From positions 1 to 8,916 of the forward strand of contig JAHFAU010000076.1 in assembly GCA_023250385.1 (NCBI GenBank): DNA of 8,916 nucleotides, read 5' to 3'. The notes under the pieces are model-generated. The model searched no databases. It saw only the letters and a list, made by a program, of their open reading frames with translations, and was not told the DNA's origin. The translations under genes and the position numbers were made by a program. This DNA is from Anaerolineales bacterium (GTDB lineage: Bacteria; Chloroflexota; Anaerolineae; Anaerolineales; E44-bin32). Below, piece by piece: positions 1 to 6,619 of this stretch; positions within the stretch are counted from its first letter, which is position 1, and each line of letters starts with the position of its first letter.

Positions 1-561
1 CGCAGCCCGCGCAATGCCCTCCAACGGCAAGCGGCTCAGCGCGTCGACCGCGCCCAGTTGGAAACTGACAAACAGAATCGCGCCGAGCAGCAGCGTGATG
101 CCCAGCGTCGGCAGCGCGCTCCGGGCCCGCTCCCGTCGGGTGAGCGCCAGGACCAGCTCGACCGGCGGCGTGGTGTACAGCATCAGGTGCACCGACAGGA
201 CCACGATGAAGAATCTGAAGAACACCGCGGCCGCCCGCACCAGGCCCTGGACGGTCACCGGGAGCCACTGCCGGCCGGGCACAATATAGAAGAGCAGGTA
301 GGCGTCCTTGGGAGTGAAGAACACGATCTGGAAGGCCGAGAAGGTCAGGAAGATCACGACCAGCACCCGCAGGTTGCGGTTCAGCAATCGGCGGTCGATC
401 GAGCGAGCCCCTAACTCGTACAGAATCAAGAACAGGGCGGCGATCATCAGCGGATCGAGGATCAGGATGGCCACGATGGTCAAGCCGACGAAGAGCAGCA
501 GCTTAGTGCGGGCGTCGAGCCGATGAAGAGTCGAATCGCCCTTCTGGTATTCAATCGCCAT
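1..561 (-). CDS. ecfT: EcfT, transmembrane coupling protein of an ECF transporter (partial, 3' end beyond the window)
   Basis: This is the membrane scaffold of an energy-coupling-factor importer. It links ATP hydrolysis by the EcfA subunits to movement of the S component. The reading frame is open for all 187 visible codons. It begins with a typical EcfT N-terminus: Y5-Q-K-G-D-S, then LHRLDARTKLL at residues 12-22. Several strongly hydrophobic segments follow (about 22-45, 63-85, 90-97, 107-128 and 152-165). The family is usually about 250-270 residues, so the C-terminal cytoplasmic part with the coupling helices and Ala-Arg motifs is mostly missing. The ATG at 559-561 overlaps the last codons of the upstream ATPase gene by 11 bases, within ATGGCGATTGA, which implies translational coupling. 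No substrate can be assigned from this subunit. Confidence 0.88.
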   Translation of the reverse strand, partial: MAIEYQKGDSTLHRLDARTKLLLFVGLTIVAILILDPLMIAALFLILYELGARSIDRRLLNRNLRVLVVIFLTFSAFQIVFFTPKDAYLLFYIVPGRQWLPVTVQGLVRAAAVFFRFFIVVLSVHLMLYTTPPVELVLALTRRERARSALPTLGITLLLGAILFVSFQLGAVDALSRLPLEGIARAA

Positions 562-2260
562 TCGCCGTCTCCACCAGTGCGCGCAGCGCCTCGGAAAGCT
601 GTTCGAAGGTCGAGAGCCAGGGCGGGACGCCGAAGTCGGCCAGCATTCCTGCCAGCCGAGTGGTCTCAGGAGGCTCCAGCGAAAACTGCCGCATCCTAAC
701 TGGATCCGAGAGCAGCTCGCGGAAGGACCCGTCGAAGGCGATCCGGCCCTCGGCCATGACCACCGCCCGCGAGCAGTAAGCCGCGGCCAGATCGACCTTG
801 TGGGTGACGACGATGACCGTGGTGCCCTGCTCATTCAGGGTCATGAGAATGTCGAAGATCTCCTGGGCCATGGTGGGATCCTGGCCGGTCGTCGGTTCAT
901 CGATGACCAGGATCCGCGGCCGCAGCGCCAGGACCGAGGCGAGCGCCAACCGCTGTCGCTGTCCCTTGCCCAGATCGAAAATCTGGGCCTCCTCGAATCC
1001 GGACATGCCTACCGAGTCGAGCGCTTCCCGGGTGCGGGGCTCGATCTCGGCCCGATCGACCTCGTGCGCCCGCAGGCCGAAGGCGATTTCGTCCTGCACC
1101 TTGAAGGCCACCAACTGATGGTTGGGGTTTTGAAAGCAGAAGCCCACCTGGCGCGCCAGCGTGTGGGTGGGTGTGCGGGCCACGTCCTGGCCGAGCACCG
1201 TCACCCGCCCCCGATCCGGCTGCAGCAGGCCGATCAGATGCTTGATGAGGCTGGTCTTGCCGGCGCCGTTGCGGCCCAGGATCGCGGTCATCTCCCCCTC
1301 GTGAATTGTCAGGTCGATACTCCGAAGAGCCGGGTGGCGGCCATCGTAGGAGTAGGCCAGCCCCTCGAGTTCGATTACCGGCGGTCCGGACAGCTGTGGC
1401 GGAGTCGGGATCGGCTCGGGACTGCGCTTTCGCAGCCGGTAGCGTTGCGTGATCGCCTCCACCAATGCTTCCGGCGAGAGGGGCGGCGGCTGCAGGCCGA
1501 GCTGGGCGCCGAGGCGGGCGATCGCCGGGCGGATGAACACCCGGGGCAGGTCGCCCGCGGTCAGCACTTCCTGCACCGAACCATTGCGCACGATTTGTCC
1601 GCCGTCCAGCACCACCAACCGGTCCACCAACGGCAGGACTTCTTCGAGCGCGTGCTCCACCAGCAGCAGCGTCTTGCCCCGCTGTTTGGCGACCTCGACC
1701 ATCACCCGGAAGACGTGGGCCCGGCCGGCCGGGTCCAGGTTAGCGAGCGGCTCGTCCATCACGTAGATCTCGGGGTGCATGGCGTAAATGGCGGCGATGA
1801 CGCAGGCCTGCTGCTCGCCGCCGGAGAGGCTGTGCGGATCGCGCTCGTCGAACCCGGCCAGCCGGGTGACCTGCAGCGCCACGGCCAACCGGCGGACGAT
1901 CTCCGGCCGCTCGACGCCCAGGTTCTCCGGGCCGAAGGCCACCTCGTCGGCGACGCTGGCCGCGACGAGCTGACTCTCCGGGTCCTGGAAGACCAGCCCG
2001 ACGAGCGACGACAGGCCGCCGATCCGGGTGCGGGCAGTGTTGTAGCCGCGCACGAGCACCTCGCCGGTGAGCCGGCCTTCGTGGTAGTGGGGGACCAGCC
2101 CGTTGGCGCAGCTGCAGAGAGTGGTCTTGCCGGCGCCAGCTGGCCCGGTGACCAGGACGATCTCGCCCGGGTCGACCGTTAGTTGAATGTCACGCAGGGC
2201 GAACGAGGAGGCGCCTTCGTACTGGAAGGATACGTCGCGGAATTCGAGGTCGGGGGCCAA
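551..2260 (-). CDS. Fused double ATP-binding protein of an ECF transporter (EcfA-EcfA)
   Basis: A 569-residue protein carries two complete ABC ATPase domains that power the importer with EcfT and an S component. Domain 1 has Walker A GPAGAGKTT at 39-47, the Q-loop FQDPESQ at 91-97, signature LSGGEQ at 145-150, Walker B IYVMDEP at 165-171 and the switch His at 203. Domain 2 has Walker A GRNGAGKTS at 329-337, FQNPNHQ at 376-382, signature LGKGQRQR at 430-437, Walker B ILVIDEP at 450-456 and His487. The second signature departs from LSGGQ, a variant I recall from other YkoD-like fused ECF ATPases. A proline-rich linker (about 255-295) joins the halves. The start is TTG at 2260: an in-frame TGA lies three codons upstream, and residues 4-13 already form the first ABC strand. 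No strong ribosome-binding site precedes it. It overlaps ecfT by 11 bases. Confidence 0.93.
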   Translation of the reverse strand: MAPDLEFRDVSFQYEGASSFALRDIQLTVDPGEIVLVTGPAGAGKTTLCSCANGLVPHYHEGRLTGEVLVRGYNTARTRIGGLSSLVGLVFQDPESQLVAASVADEVAFGPENLGVERPEIVRRLAVALQVTRLAGFDERDPHSLSGGEQQACVIAAIYAMHPEIYVMDEPLANLDPAGRAHVFRVMVEVAKQRGKTLLLVEHALEEVLPLVDRLVVLDGGQIVRNGSVQEVLTAGDLPRVFIRPAIARLGAQLGLQPPPLSPEALVEAITQRYRLRKRSPEPIPTPPQLSGPPVIELEGLAYSYDGRHPALRSIDLTIHEGEMTAILGRNGAGKTSLIKHLIGLLQPDRGRVTVLGQDVARTPTHTLARQVGFCFQNPNHQLVAFKVQDEIAFGLRAHEVDRAEIEPRTREALDSVGMSGFEEAQIFDLGKGQRQRLALASVLALRPRILVIDEPTTGQDPTMAQEIFDILMTLNEQGTTVIVVTHKVDLAAAYCSRAVVMAEGRIAFDGSFRELLSDPVRMRQFSLEPPETTRLAGMLADFGVPPWLSTFEQLSEALRALVETANGD

Positions 2261-2290
2261 GCGAGCTCAAGCCGGCCCGGCCAAGGCCCC

Positions 2291-2317
2291 CAGCCGCAGA
2301 GCTAAGGTCTGCGGCTG
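2291..2317 (-). other. Perfect hairpin between the S-component and ATPase genes
   Basis: CAGCCGCAGA (2291-2300) and TCTGCGGCTG (2308-2317) form a perfect 10-bp stem around a 7-base loop. CCCC at 2287-2290 can extend it by pairing with GGGG at 2320-2323 across a small bulge. It sits in the roughly 100-base gap inside the transporter operon. No T-tract follows it in the minus-strand direction, so a full intrinsic terminator is unlikely. A partial terminator, RNA-processing or mRNA-stability element separating S-component from ATPase expression is an inference. Confidence 0.5.
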
Positions 2318-2358
2318 GAGGGGAGTCAAAACTCGGTCGGGCTAGTGGTGGAGCGAGC

Positions 2359-2937
2359 TTACCAGAGCGGCCGCCGGTAGCGCTCGGGGAGGGCGGCCAT
2401 GATGATGGTGGTCACCGTGGTGGCGAAGATCATCTCAGGCAGGGCGCCGCCTTCGAGAGTGCCGAGGAAGCCAAAGAACCCGCCCATCTCCGGATCCGGG
2501 TAGAACATGAAGAGGCCGACCGCGAAGAGCGGCACCACGACGATCACGTAGTAGCCGACGACCTGGGCGGCCCAGAGGGCGAGCCGGGTGGGGGTGCTCG
2601 AGCGGAAGCGCCAGCTGAGATTCTTGTAGACGAAGCCGCTATAGATGCCGCCGATGATATGGGCCAGCAGGCTGGCCAGCGGGATGCCGGGTTCGGCGAT
2701 CCCGGCCAGGATCCCGATCACAATCCCGCCCACCGGCCCGGTGAGCGAGGCGCCGGTGGTGGTGAAGACCTCCCGGGGGTCGGTGACCACCGGGGTGCCG
2801 GGGATCGGGATGGTGAGCCCGGCCAGCACCACGGCCAGGGCGGCCCCGCCGAAGGCGGCGGCGATCCCGATCTGGCGGGCCGACAGCGCCGGCCGGCCGC
2901 CGGCTTCCATGCCGGGCATGGGGGTTGATGCGCTCAT
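2359..2937 (-). CDS. ECF transporter S component (substrate-binding membrane protein), substrate unknown
   Basis: A 192-residue, very hydrophobic protein of the size usual for ECF S components, which bind the vitamin or metal cargo inside the membrane. After a polar N-terminus (1-20), hydrophobic segments lie at about 23-43, 66-82, 86-104, 118-146 and 167-183. A Gly/Pro-rich loop PIPGTP (44-49) follows the first helix. The assignment rests mainly on context, since it is the first gene ahead of the EcfA-EcfA and EcfT genes on the same strand, together with size and hydropathy. The ATG at 2935-2937 is well supported by a strong Shine-Dalgarno GAGGAGG (about 2941-2949) spaced a few bases upstream. 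The fused-ATPase arrangement resembles thiamine-type YkoEDC systems, but no motif seen here fixes the substrate, and no TPP, FMN or cobalamin riboswitch was recognised upstream. Confidence 0.78.
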   Translation of the reverse strand: MSASTPMPGMEAGGRPALSARQIGIAAAFGGAALAVVLAGLTIPIPGTPVVTDPREVFTTTGASLTGPVGGIVIGILAGIAEPGIPLASLLAHIIGGIYSGFVYKNLSWRFRSSTPTRLALWAAQVVGYYVIVVVPLFAVGLFMFYPDPEMGGFFGFLGTLEGGALPEMIFATTVTTIIMAALPERYRRPLW

Positions 2938-2967
2938 AGACTCCTCCTCAGGGGAATGTGATGCGCG

Positions 2968-2973
2968 GTTATA
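2968..2973 (-). promoter_or_regulatory. Possible -10 element of the ECF transporter operon
   Basis: Read on the minus strand, TATAAC (five of six consensus bases) lies within the 8-bp palindrome GTTATAAC (2968-2975), about 30 bases upstream of the S-component start. It would give a leader of roughly 25 bases that includes the strong Shine-Dalgarno. No convincing -35 box lies 16-18 bases further upstream, so this is tentative. Confidence 0.3.
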
Positions 2974-3034
2974 ACGTTGAACCCCGGAGCGAGGGCTGAG
3001 TCGCGGCCCGGAAGCCCCCGTCGCTTCGGCAAGC

Positions 3035-3169
3035 GATCCCCCGCTCGCGCTAGTAAGCGTAAGAACGCATCACCCGCTCGGCCACAGGCTGATTGTCGGG
3101 GAAGTCCCAGGCCTGCTTGTGCATCCCGTCGACCATTTTGGTTTTGCCGTAGACGACGTGGGCGATGAT
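3035..3169 (-). pseudogene. typA: typA/bipA 5' fragment A (degraded translational GTPase gene)
   Basis: Minus-strand translation gives IIAHV, then VYGKTKMVDGM, HKQAWDFPDNQ and PVAERVM. This follows the TypA/BipA N-terminus, whose family sequence is IIAHVDHGKTTLVDxxL..Q and then ERVMDSNDLERERGIT. The P-loop is corrupted (D to V, H to Y, T to K). The frame is closed by TAG at 3050-3052, where the family has Glu (GAG). Immediately after the stop, RERGI continues in the same frame (3035-3049), which shows this is a decayed copy rather than a real 73-residue gene. Downstream similarity is lost. TypA is a ribosome-associated GTPase of about 600 residues, so only about 45 codons survive. It is a direct repeat of the fragment at 7057-7184. 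Confidence 0.82.
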
Positions 3170-3326
3170 AGATGCCGAGCTGGCGGCGTGGAATGGGACG
3201 CCGCTGCCCCCCGGATGACCTGCGCTAGAGGCGACTCCTGATGTCGTCCACAGAAGTCGCGGGTTAGGCAACCCCCTACGACATGACGGCGTCGATCCAC
3301 CGATCAGACCGACCGGGGGCGCAGGC

Positions 3327-3332
3327 TATAAT
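3327..3332 (+). promoter_or_regulatory. Consensus -10 box upstream of the module 1 small gene
   Basis: A perfect TATAAT in the context GGCTATAATTGG lies 44 bases upstream of the ATG at 3376. No good -35 hexamer is visible at the proper spacing. The same GGCTATAAT sequence recurs at 5653-5661 in an equivalent position, which supports a functional role for both. Confidence 0.5.
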
Positions 3333-3375
3333 TGGCTTCAGCTTGCGAACGAATGCTGATCTTCGCGAGCCGTCC

Positions 3376-3603
3376 ATGCTGAAACGAATCGACCTCGTCC
3401 GGGCCTTCGAAAAGGAGCAGATGCGGCGTAAGCCGCCCGATTATCGGCGCAACCTCCGGATCGTAGAGGCCTTGTACGAGCACGCGCGCCGGCTAGGCGC
3501 GCTTCCACTCAAGGACCCGCTCGAGGGCATCGAGGTAGACGTCCGGCTGGCCCGGATCATCAACGTTCGAGGCGATACTGACCCGCATCGCCCGGCAGCG
3601 TGA
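3376..3603 (+). CDS. Small partner protein of a nucleotidyltransferase pair (75 aa, uncharacterised)
   Basis: A 75-residue charged, probably helical protein. It begins MLKRIDLVRAFEKEQMRR, has PPDYRRNLRIVEALYEHARR in the middle, and ends with a DPLEGIEVDVRLARIIN block. I recall small proteins with this layout encoded just ahead of nucleotidyltransferases in Chloroflexota and related genomes, so an antitoxin or partner role is inferred from that memory and from the nucleotidyltransferase relic overlapping its 3' end. ATG 3376 is preferred to the in-frame ATG at 3283, because the longer start would lie upstream of the TATAAT at 3327 and adds a low-quality extension. The ribosome-binding site is poor. 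The last dozen codons may be altered where the reading frame runs into the following gene. A start-less homologous stretch lies at 5704-5781. Confidence 0.6.
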   Translation: MLKRIDLVRAFEKEQMRRKPPDYRRNLRIVEALYEHARRLGALPLKDPLEGIEVDVRLARIINVRGDTDPHRPAA

Positions 3604-3733
3604 CGGCGCCGGGCTGCCGTACATGGTCATCGGTGGCCAGGCGGTGCTCCTTTATGGTGAACCCCAGCTCACGGAGCCCGCCGCCCGGCTGCGGATATTG
3701 TTGCACGGCATTGGGGGTCCCTCCTGCGCTTGA
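3563..3733 (+). pseudogene. Truncated nucleotidyltransferase relic (module 1)
   Basis: In the frame overlapping the end of the preceding small gene, translation gives FEAILTRIARQ followed by LPYMVIGGQAVLLYGEP. This is the first strand-helix of a minimal nucleotidyltransferase fold (DUF6036/AbiEii-like). Where such proteins continue with LTRDID and the catalytic Asp-x-Asp, this one reads QLTEPAARLRIL and stops at TGA 3731-3733 after 56 codons. The expected start codon position (3563-3565) reads ACG instead of ATG, and no ATG, GTG or TTG lies nearby in frame. Both the start and the catalytic carboxylates are therefore gone. The next 130 bases (to about 3866) contain a coding-like stretch in another frame (WELLWRRRG, HWEKRAVDR), which may be further debris. 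I could not assign it. Confidence 0.6.
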
Positions 3734-3963
3734 GTCTGCTCGATAGCACGCTGGAACGTGCCGATCCACTCGCATGGGAGCTGCTTTGGCGACGCAGAGG
3801 GGCAATCCTTCACTGGGAGAAGCGGGCCGTCGATCGTTGCCAAGGGCCTGGGGGCAGGCCTGTGTAGTGCGACCCATGAGCGCGCTACAGTCCAGCAGAC
3901 TTTCAGCACCCCGAGGACTCGATTACCATAACGCCGCCGAGATCGAGTTTGACTAAGACCACC

Positions 3964-5340
3964 ATGGCTCCGGCACAGCCTCATGACATCCTTACCAAGA
4001 AAGCCCCGTTCGCAGCAATCGCGGCCGCAGGCCTGGCCGCCCTGGCCTGCTCGCTTCTCAACCGGGTCGCGGACACAGAGCCTGCGCCAACCGAGACCTC
4101 ACGTCCGGCGCCCACCGCCACCCGCCCGCCTCTAACCGCGGCCGAGGTCCTTCAGAGTGTGGAACCGGCCAGCCTGGCCGGGGTGGAGCTGGAATCGGTC
4201 TCGATCACCGGCTCCGATCTGGATCTGACCGACCCAGCCCTTGCCGATTTCCTGGCCAATCTAAGGGTGGATCCGTCTGAGCTGAAGATCAGTGTGGTCT
4301 TCGCCCCGGCTGGGAGCAGCATGACCTTTTACGCCGGCGCAATCACTATTCCGGGGAGGGACTGGGCGGCGACTCTGGACGGGATCGTCGCCTCGGCCGA
4401 GGCGGATCCGGCGACGACCTGGGAGGTCGTGACGCTCGACGGCCGGTCTGTCCTCCGGGCTGCCGCCGCCTCGGACGAGCGCCTGGCCCCGATGTACTAC
4501 ACCGCGGCCGGCGAGAGCCTGTACTTCGTCCAGTCGAGCAATTCGCAAACGGCGGAAGAGGCGGTCAGCGATCTGCCCGGGGAGGCCGGATCGGGCGGCA
4601 GCACCGCCCCTGAACTGCCCCCGCCGGGCGTCAGTGCGTTGGTCATCTTGCTAATTCAGCAGCCCCAACTTCCGGTGTGCGCCGGTGAGCCGCCCGGACG
4701 CCACAGGCTCATGGCGATGGCGCTCGACACCGGGTTGGGCATCCTGAGTGTCCACAACACCTTCAGCCTCACCGGGCTTCTGATGGCGTCGACCAGCCTG
4801 CCTCCGTTCCTGTACGGCCCGCTCCTCGATTACCCGTACGCGGCCGCCCGTTACGGCGGCGGAGGCGGAGAGCGACTCCTGATCGAGGCCCGCGCCGTGC
4901 TTGGCGGTTATGGCTCTTACACCCTGGCCTTCCCCGTCCAGCACTGCCTGTCCGGTACCTGGCAGGACGAGGAGCGCGTACTGCGCATCGTGCCGCCGTT
5001 AAGCGACAGCTTCACAGCCGAGGTTCAGTCCGGTACCCTGTGCGGCGAGGAAGGCGGGCTCGCCTTCAGCGGGACCCTGTCCGGCGACCAGGTCGAAGGT
5101 TCCGACCTGAAGGCCTGCAACCCGGACGAGTGCGTCGACGCCGGGTTCCTGCCCAACTCGGTGATCCAGGACTTCAGCGGCCGGGTGGCCGACGACGGGA
5201 TGTCGATCACCTTCGACTGGACCGGCCCGTTCTACGAGTGGGAGGAGGACGACCAGGGCAACCTGCTCTACTGCCGAGAGACCAGCACCGAGCAGCACTC
5301 GTTCACGATCACCCGGCTCGGGTGGGATGGGTTGCCTTAG
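3964..5340 (+). CDS. Putative secreted lipoprotein with Pro/Thr-rich linker (458 aa, function unknown)
   Basis: From ATG 3964 the protein starts with a lipoprotein signal: positive residues KK near position 12, a hydrophobic stretch FAAIAAAGLAALA and the lipobox Cys at residue 29 (context LALAC-like, ALAC). A Pro/Thr-rich tether of about 25 residues follows, typical of Chloroflexota envelope lipoproteins. Residues about 55-210 form an alpha/beta-looking domain (LTAAEVLQSVEP at its start). A Gly/Ser/Pro spacer (PGEAGSGGST, then PELPPPGVS) leads to a beta-rich region with an Ig-like look. The final about 130 residues (LSGTWQDEERV, ending in FTITRLGWDG) hold six cysteines and suggest a beta-barrel or lipocalin-like fold. 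An in-frame TTG at 3949 would add five residues. No catalytic motif was found. An extracellular anchored role is likely; a specific function is not. Confidence 0.75.
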   Translation: MAPAQPHDILTKKAPFAAIAAAGLAALACSLLNRVADTEPAPTETSRPAPTATRPPLTAAEVLQSVEPASLAGVELESVSITGSDLDLTDPALADFLANLRVDPSELKISVVFAPAGSSMTFYAGAITIPGRDWAATLDGIVASAEADPATTWEVVTLDGRSVLRAAAASDERLAPMYYTAAGESLYFVQSSNSQTAEEAVSDLPGEAGSGGSTAPELPPPGVSALVILLIQQPQLPVCAGEPPGRHRLMAMALDTGLGILSVHNTFSLTGLLMASTSLPPFLYGPLLDYPYAAARYGGGGGERLLIEARAVLGGYGSYTLAFPVQHCLSGTWQDEERVLRIVPPLSDSFTAEVQSGTLCGEEGGLAFSGTLSGDQVEGSDLKACNPDECVDAGFLPNSVIQDFSGRVADDGMSITFDWTGPFYEWEEDDQGNLLYCRETSTEQHSFTITRLGWDGLP

Positions 5341-5352
5341 GGGGGATCGTCT

Positions 5353-5613
5353 GTGAGTCCGAGATCTTCAGCCGGGGCAACCGATCAGATTGTCGAATCT
5401 GCGTCCAAGTATCCACTGGACGCGATCCTCTCCACCGACGACGACGGGGTCGTCCTGGCCGCGATGGGCACACCGGAGCAACCCATGATCGAAATTACCG
5501 CCGCGGCCCGACTGGATTCGAGCACTCCATGCGGTTCATCAGCGAAGGCGAAAAACCGGAGGATGCCGGCGGGGCGGACGGTCGAGAACCGAGGCCAGCC
5601 GGAGCGAACCTAG
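5353..5613 (+). CDS. Small ORF downstream of the lipoprotein, possibly frameshifted (86 aa, unknown)
   Basis: The GTG at 5353 lies 12 bases after the lipoprotein stop, with a purine-rich GGGGGG (about 5340-5346) as a plausible ribosome-binding site, so co-transcription is likely. The first 55 residues look protein-like, with KYPLDAILSTDDDGVV and then GTPEQPMIEITAA. Beyond about residue 54 the composition becomes poor (repeated Ser, Arg and Pro). From 5517 the adjacent frame reads FEHSMRFISEGEKPEDAG up to a TAG at 5622-5624, which looks more like the natural continuation. A single-base frameshift near 5505-5517 is therefore suspected. I do not recognise the family. Confidence 0.35.
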   Translation: MSPRSSAGATDQIVESASKYPLDAILSTDDDGVVLAAMGTPEQPMIEITAAARLDSSTPCGSSAKAKNRRMPAGRTVENRGQPERT

Positions 5614-5655
5614 TTCCAGCTTGATTGTGTCGAAAGACGCTTCCAGCCTGCGGGC

Positions 5656-5661
5656 TATAAT
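5656..5661 (+). promoter_or_regulatory. Consensus -10 box upstream of mntA-hepT
   Basis: A perfect TATAAT in the context GGGCTATAATGGG lies about 110 bases upstream of mntA. It repeats the GGCTATAAT of the module 1 promoter, and the distance from the box to the shared AFEK coding block is 75 bases here against 76 there. No convincing -35 element is visible. It is likely to drive the MntA-HepT pair. Confidence 0.5.
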
Positions 5662-5703
5662 GGGTCTAGTCCCGTAGCCGATGCGGCCGCGGGCAAGACG
5701 ACC

Positions 5704-5781
5704 AGGTCGGAACCAGACGACCTGGACGAAGCCTTCGAGAAGGACCGGATCCGGAGGGAGGCCCCGGCGACATGGGTGTGA
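5704..5781 (+). pseudogene. Start-less relic of the module 1 small gene, ahead of mntA
   Basis: The frame reads DDLDEAFEKDRIRRE, aligning with IDLVRAFEKEQMRRK of the protein encoded at 3376. The codon equivalent to its ATG start is AGG here (5704-5706), and there is no ATG, GTG or TTG start in frame between the -10 box and the block. The frame closes at TGA 5779-5781, just inside mntA. Only about 25 codons remain. It appears to be the 5' remnant of a paralogous module whose promoter now lies in front of the MntA-HepT operon. Confidence 0.5.
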
Positions 5782-6194
5782 GAGAGCGCTGGATGGGCTT
5801 TCCTGAGTTCCCTGCCGAGGTGGAACAGACCGTCGAGGACCTCAGCGAACTCTTCTCTCGCAGCGGAGTGCGGCTCGCCTACCTGTTTGGTTCGCTCGGC
5901 AAAGGCGAGCCTTCGCAGGACGTCGATCTTGCCCTGCTCCCCGGCCTTACTCCGGTGTTCGAGCTTCGTCAAGCCATCGAGGGGCGGATCAGGACCCAGC
6001 GCCTTGACTTGGTGGACTTAGCCATCGCCTCTCCGCTGCTGCGATTTGAAATTGTCCGGACCGGGCGTCCGATTTTCGCGCCCGACGAGAAGCTGTTGAA
6101 CGATTTCGAGTTGGAGACGATCCACCTCTACCGCGACACGCACCCAATAAGGCGACGCCAAACTGAATACCTGCGGGCACGGATGGGCGGATGA
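5772..6194 (+). CDS. mntA: MntA-like minimal nucleotidyltransferase antitoxin
   Basis: A 140-residue minimal nucleotidyltransferase of the kind that neutralises HepT toxins; characterised MntA proteins do so by AMPylating (adenylylating) a Tyr of the toxin. The fold's signature is present: LFGSLGKG (38-45), then S48-Q-D50-V-D52-LALL. G40-S41 and the Asp50/Asp52 pair match the GS...DxD metal-binding motif. LDLVDLA (78-84) supplies the likely third carboxylate. The length is normal for the family. ATG 5772 has a purine-rich GGAGGGAGG about ten bases upstream. ATG 5793 is a possible alternative and would keep all motifs. The stop overlaps the hepT start by four bases (ATGA), the usual tight coupling in such operons. 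Confidence 0.85.
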   Translation: MGVRERWMGFPEFPAEVEQTVEDLSELFSRSGVRLAYLFGSLGKGEPSQDVDLALLPGLTPVFELRQAIEGRIRTQRLDLVDLAIASPLLRFEIVRTGRPIFAPDEKLLNDFELETIHLYRDTHPIRRRQTEYLRARMGG

Positions 6195-6619
6195 TCTTGC
6201 GGCGTGAAGCCGTCGAGGCGCGGCTCAAAGAGCTTGACGAAGTCCTGCAGGAGCTAAGCAAGTACCACGATCTGGCACAGGAGGATATCGCCCGCGATCT
6301 GAGCAAGCGCTGGATCGTTGAGCGCGGCTTGATAGCTGCGGCTTCCCTGATTTTTGATGTGACCGACCATATTCTTGCTGGCCACTTTGGGGTATATGCC
6401 GATAGCTACGAAGAAAGTTTGCACATGCTCCAAGAGAAGGGCGTGATTCCGGAGGCGCTCCTGGCGGAGATCAAGGGCCTGGGCGGGCTGCGAAATATCC
6501 TGATTCATCGTTATCTGGATATTGACCCTCGGGAGGTCCTCGCAAGCTATCGGAAGGGGATGGAGACCTTTCCCCACTTTGCACGAGACGTGCTAAGGTG
6601 GCTTGACGCCCAAGGCTGA
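6191..6619 (+). CDS. hepT: HepT-like HEPN-domain RNase toxin
   Basis: A 142-residue all-helical HEPN protein (DUF86/HepT family), the toxin half of a type VII MntA-HepT system. It carries the HEPN ribonuclease motif R-x4-H-x-Y as R101-N-I-L-I-H106-R-Y108, so the active site is intact and Tyr108 is the residue modified by the antitoxin in studied relatives. The N-terminal helix (residues 7-35) and the SYEESLHMLQEKGVIP segment (72-87) are typical of the family, as is the closing DVLRWLDA helix. Its start overlaps the mntA stop by four bases. No T-tracted terminator follows; a weak GCCTGC/GCAGGC stem lies at 6638-6662. Both genes look complete, making this the most intact toxin-antitoxin pair in the window. 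Confidence 0.88.
   Translation: MILRREAVEARLKELDEVLQELSKYHDLAQEDIARDLSKRWIVERGLIAAASLIFDVTDHILAGHFGVYADSYEESLHMLQEKGVIPEALLAEIKGLGGLRNILIHRYLDIDPREVLASYRKGMETFPHFARDVLRWLDAQG

Noticed and set aside
800..2182. Long plus-strand open frame opposite the ATPase gene
   Set aside because: It is antisense to a gene with every ABC motif in place. Its own translation is rich in His, Gln, Arg and Gly with no recognisable domain, as expected for a high-GC shadow frame.
2938..3034. Riboswitch upstream of the ECF S component
   Set aside because: I looked for TPP, FMN and cobalamin core motifs on the minus strand and found none. Only a 6-bp hairpin (3021-3036) within the typA debris is present.
3050..3271. 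Minus-strand 73-residue open frame as a real gene
   Set aside because: Its second half is a degraded TypA segment that continues after the stop codon, and the first half has no coding character, so it is treated as a pseudogene fragment.
3652..3984. Minus-strand open frames between module 1 and the lipoprotein
   Set aside because: They lack ribosome-binding sites and recognisable motifs, and they overlap the nucleotidyltransferase relic and the lipoprotein start on the opposite strand.
5040..5624. Plus-strand open frame overlapping the lipoprotein 3' end
   Set aside because: Its first two-thirds are an Arg/Gly-rich shadow of the lipoprotein. Only the last 35 codons are of interest and they are discussed as a possible frameshifted continuation of the small ORF.
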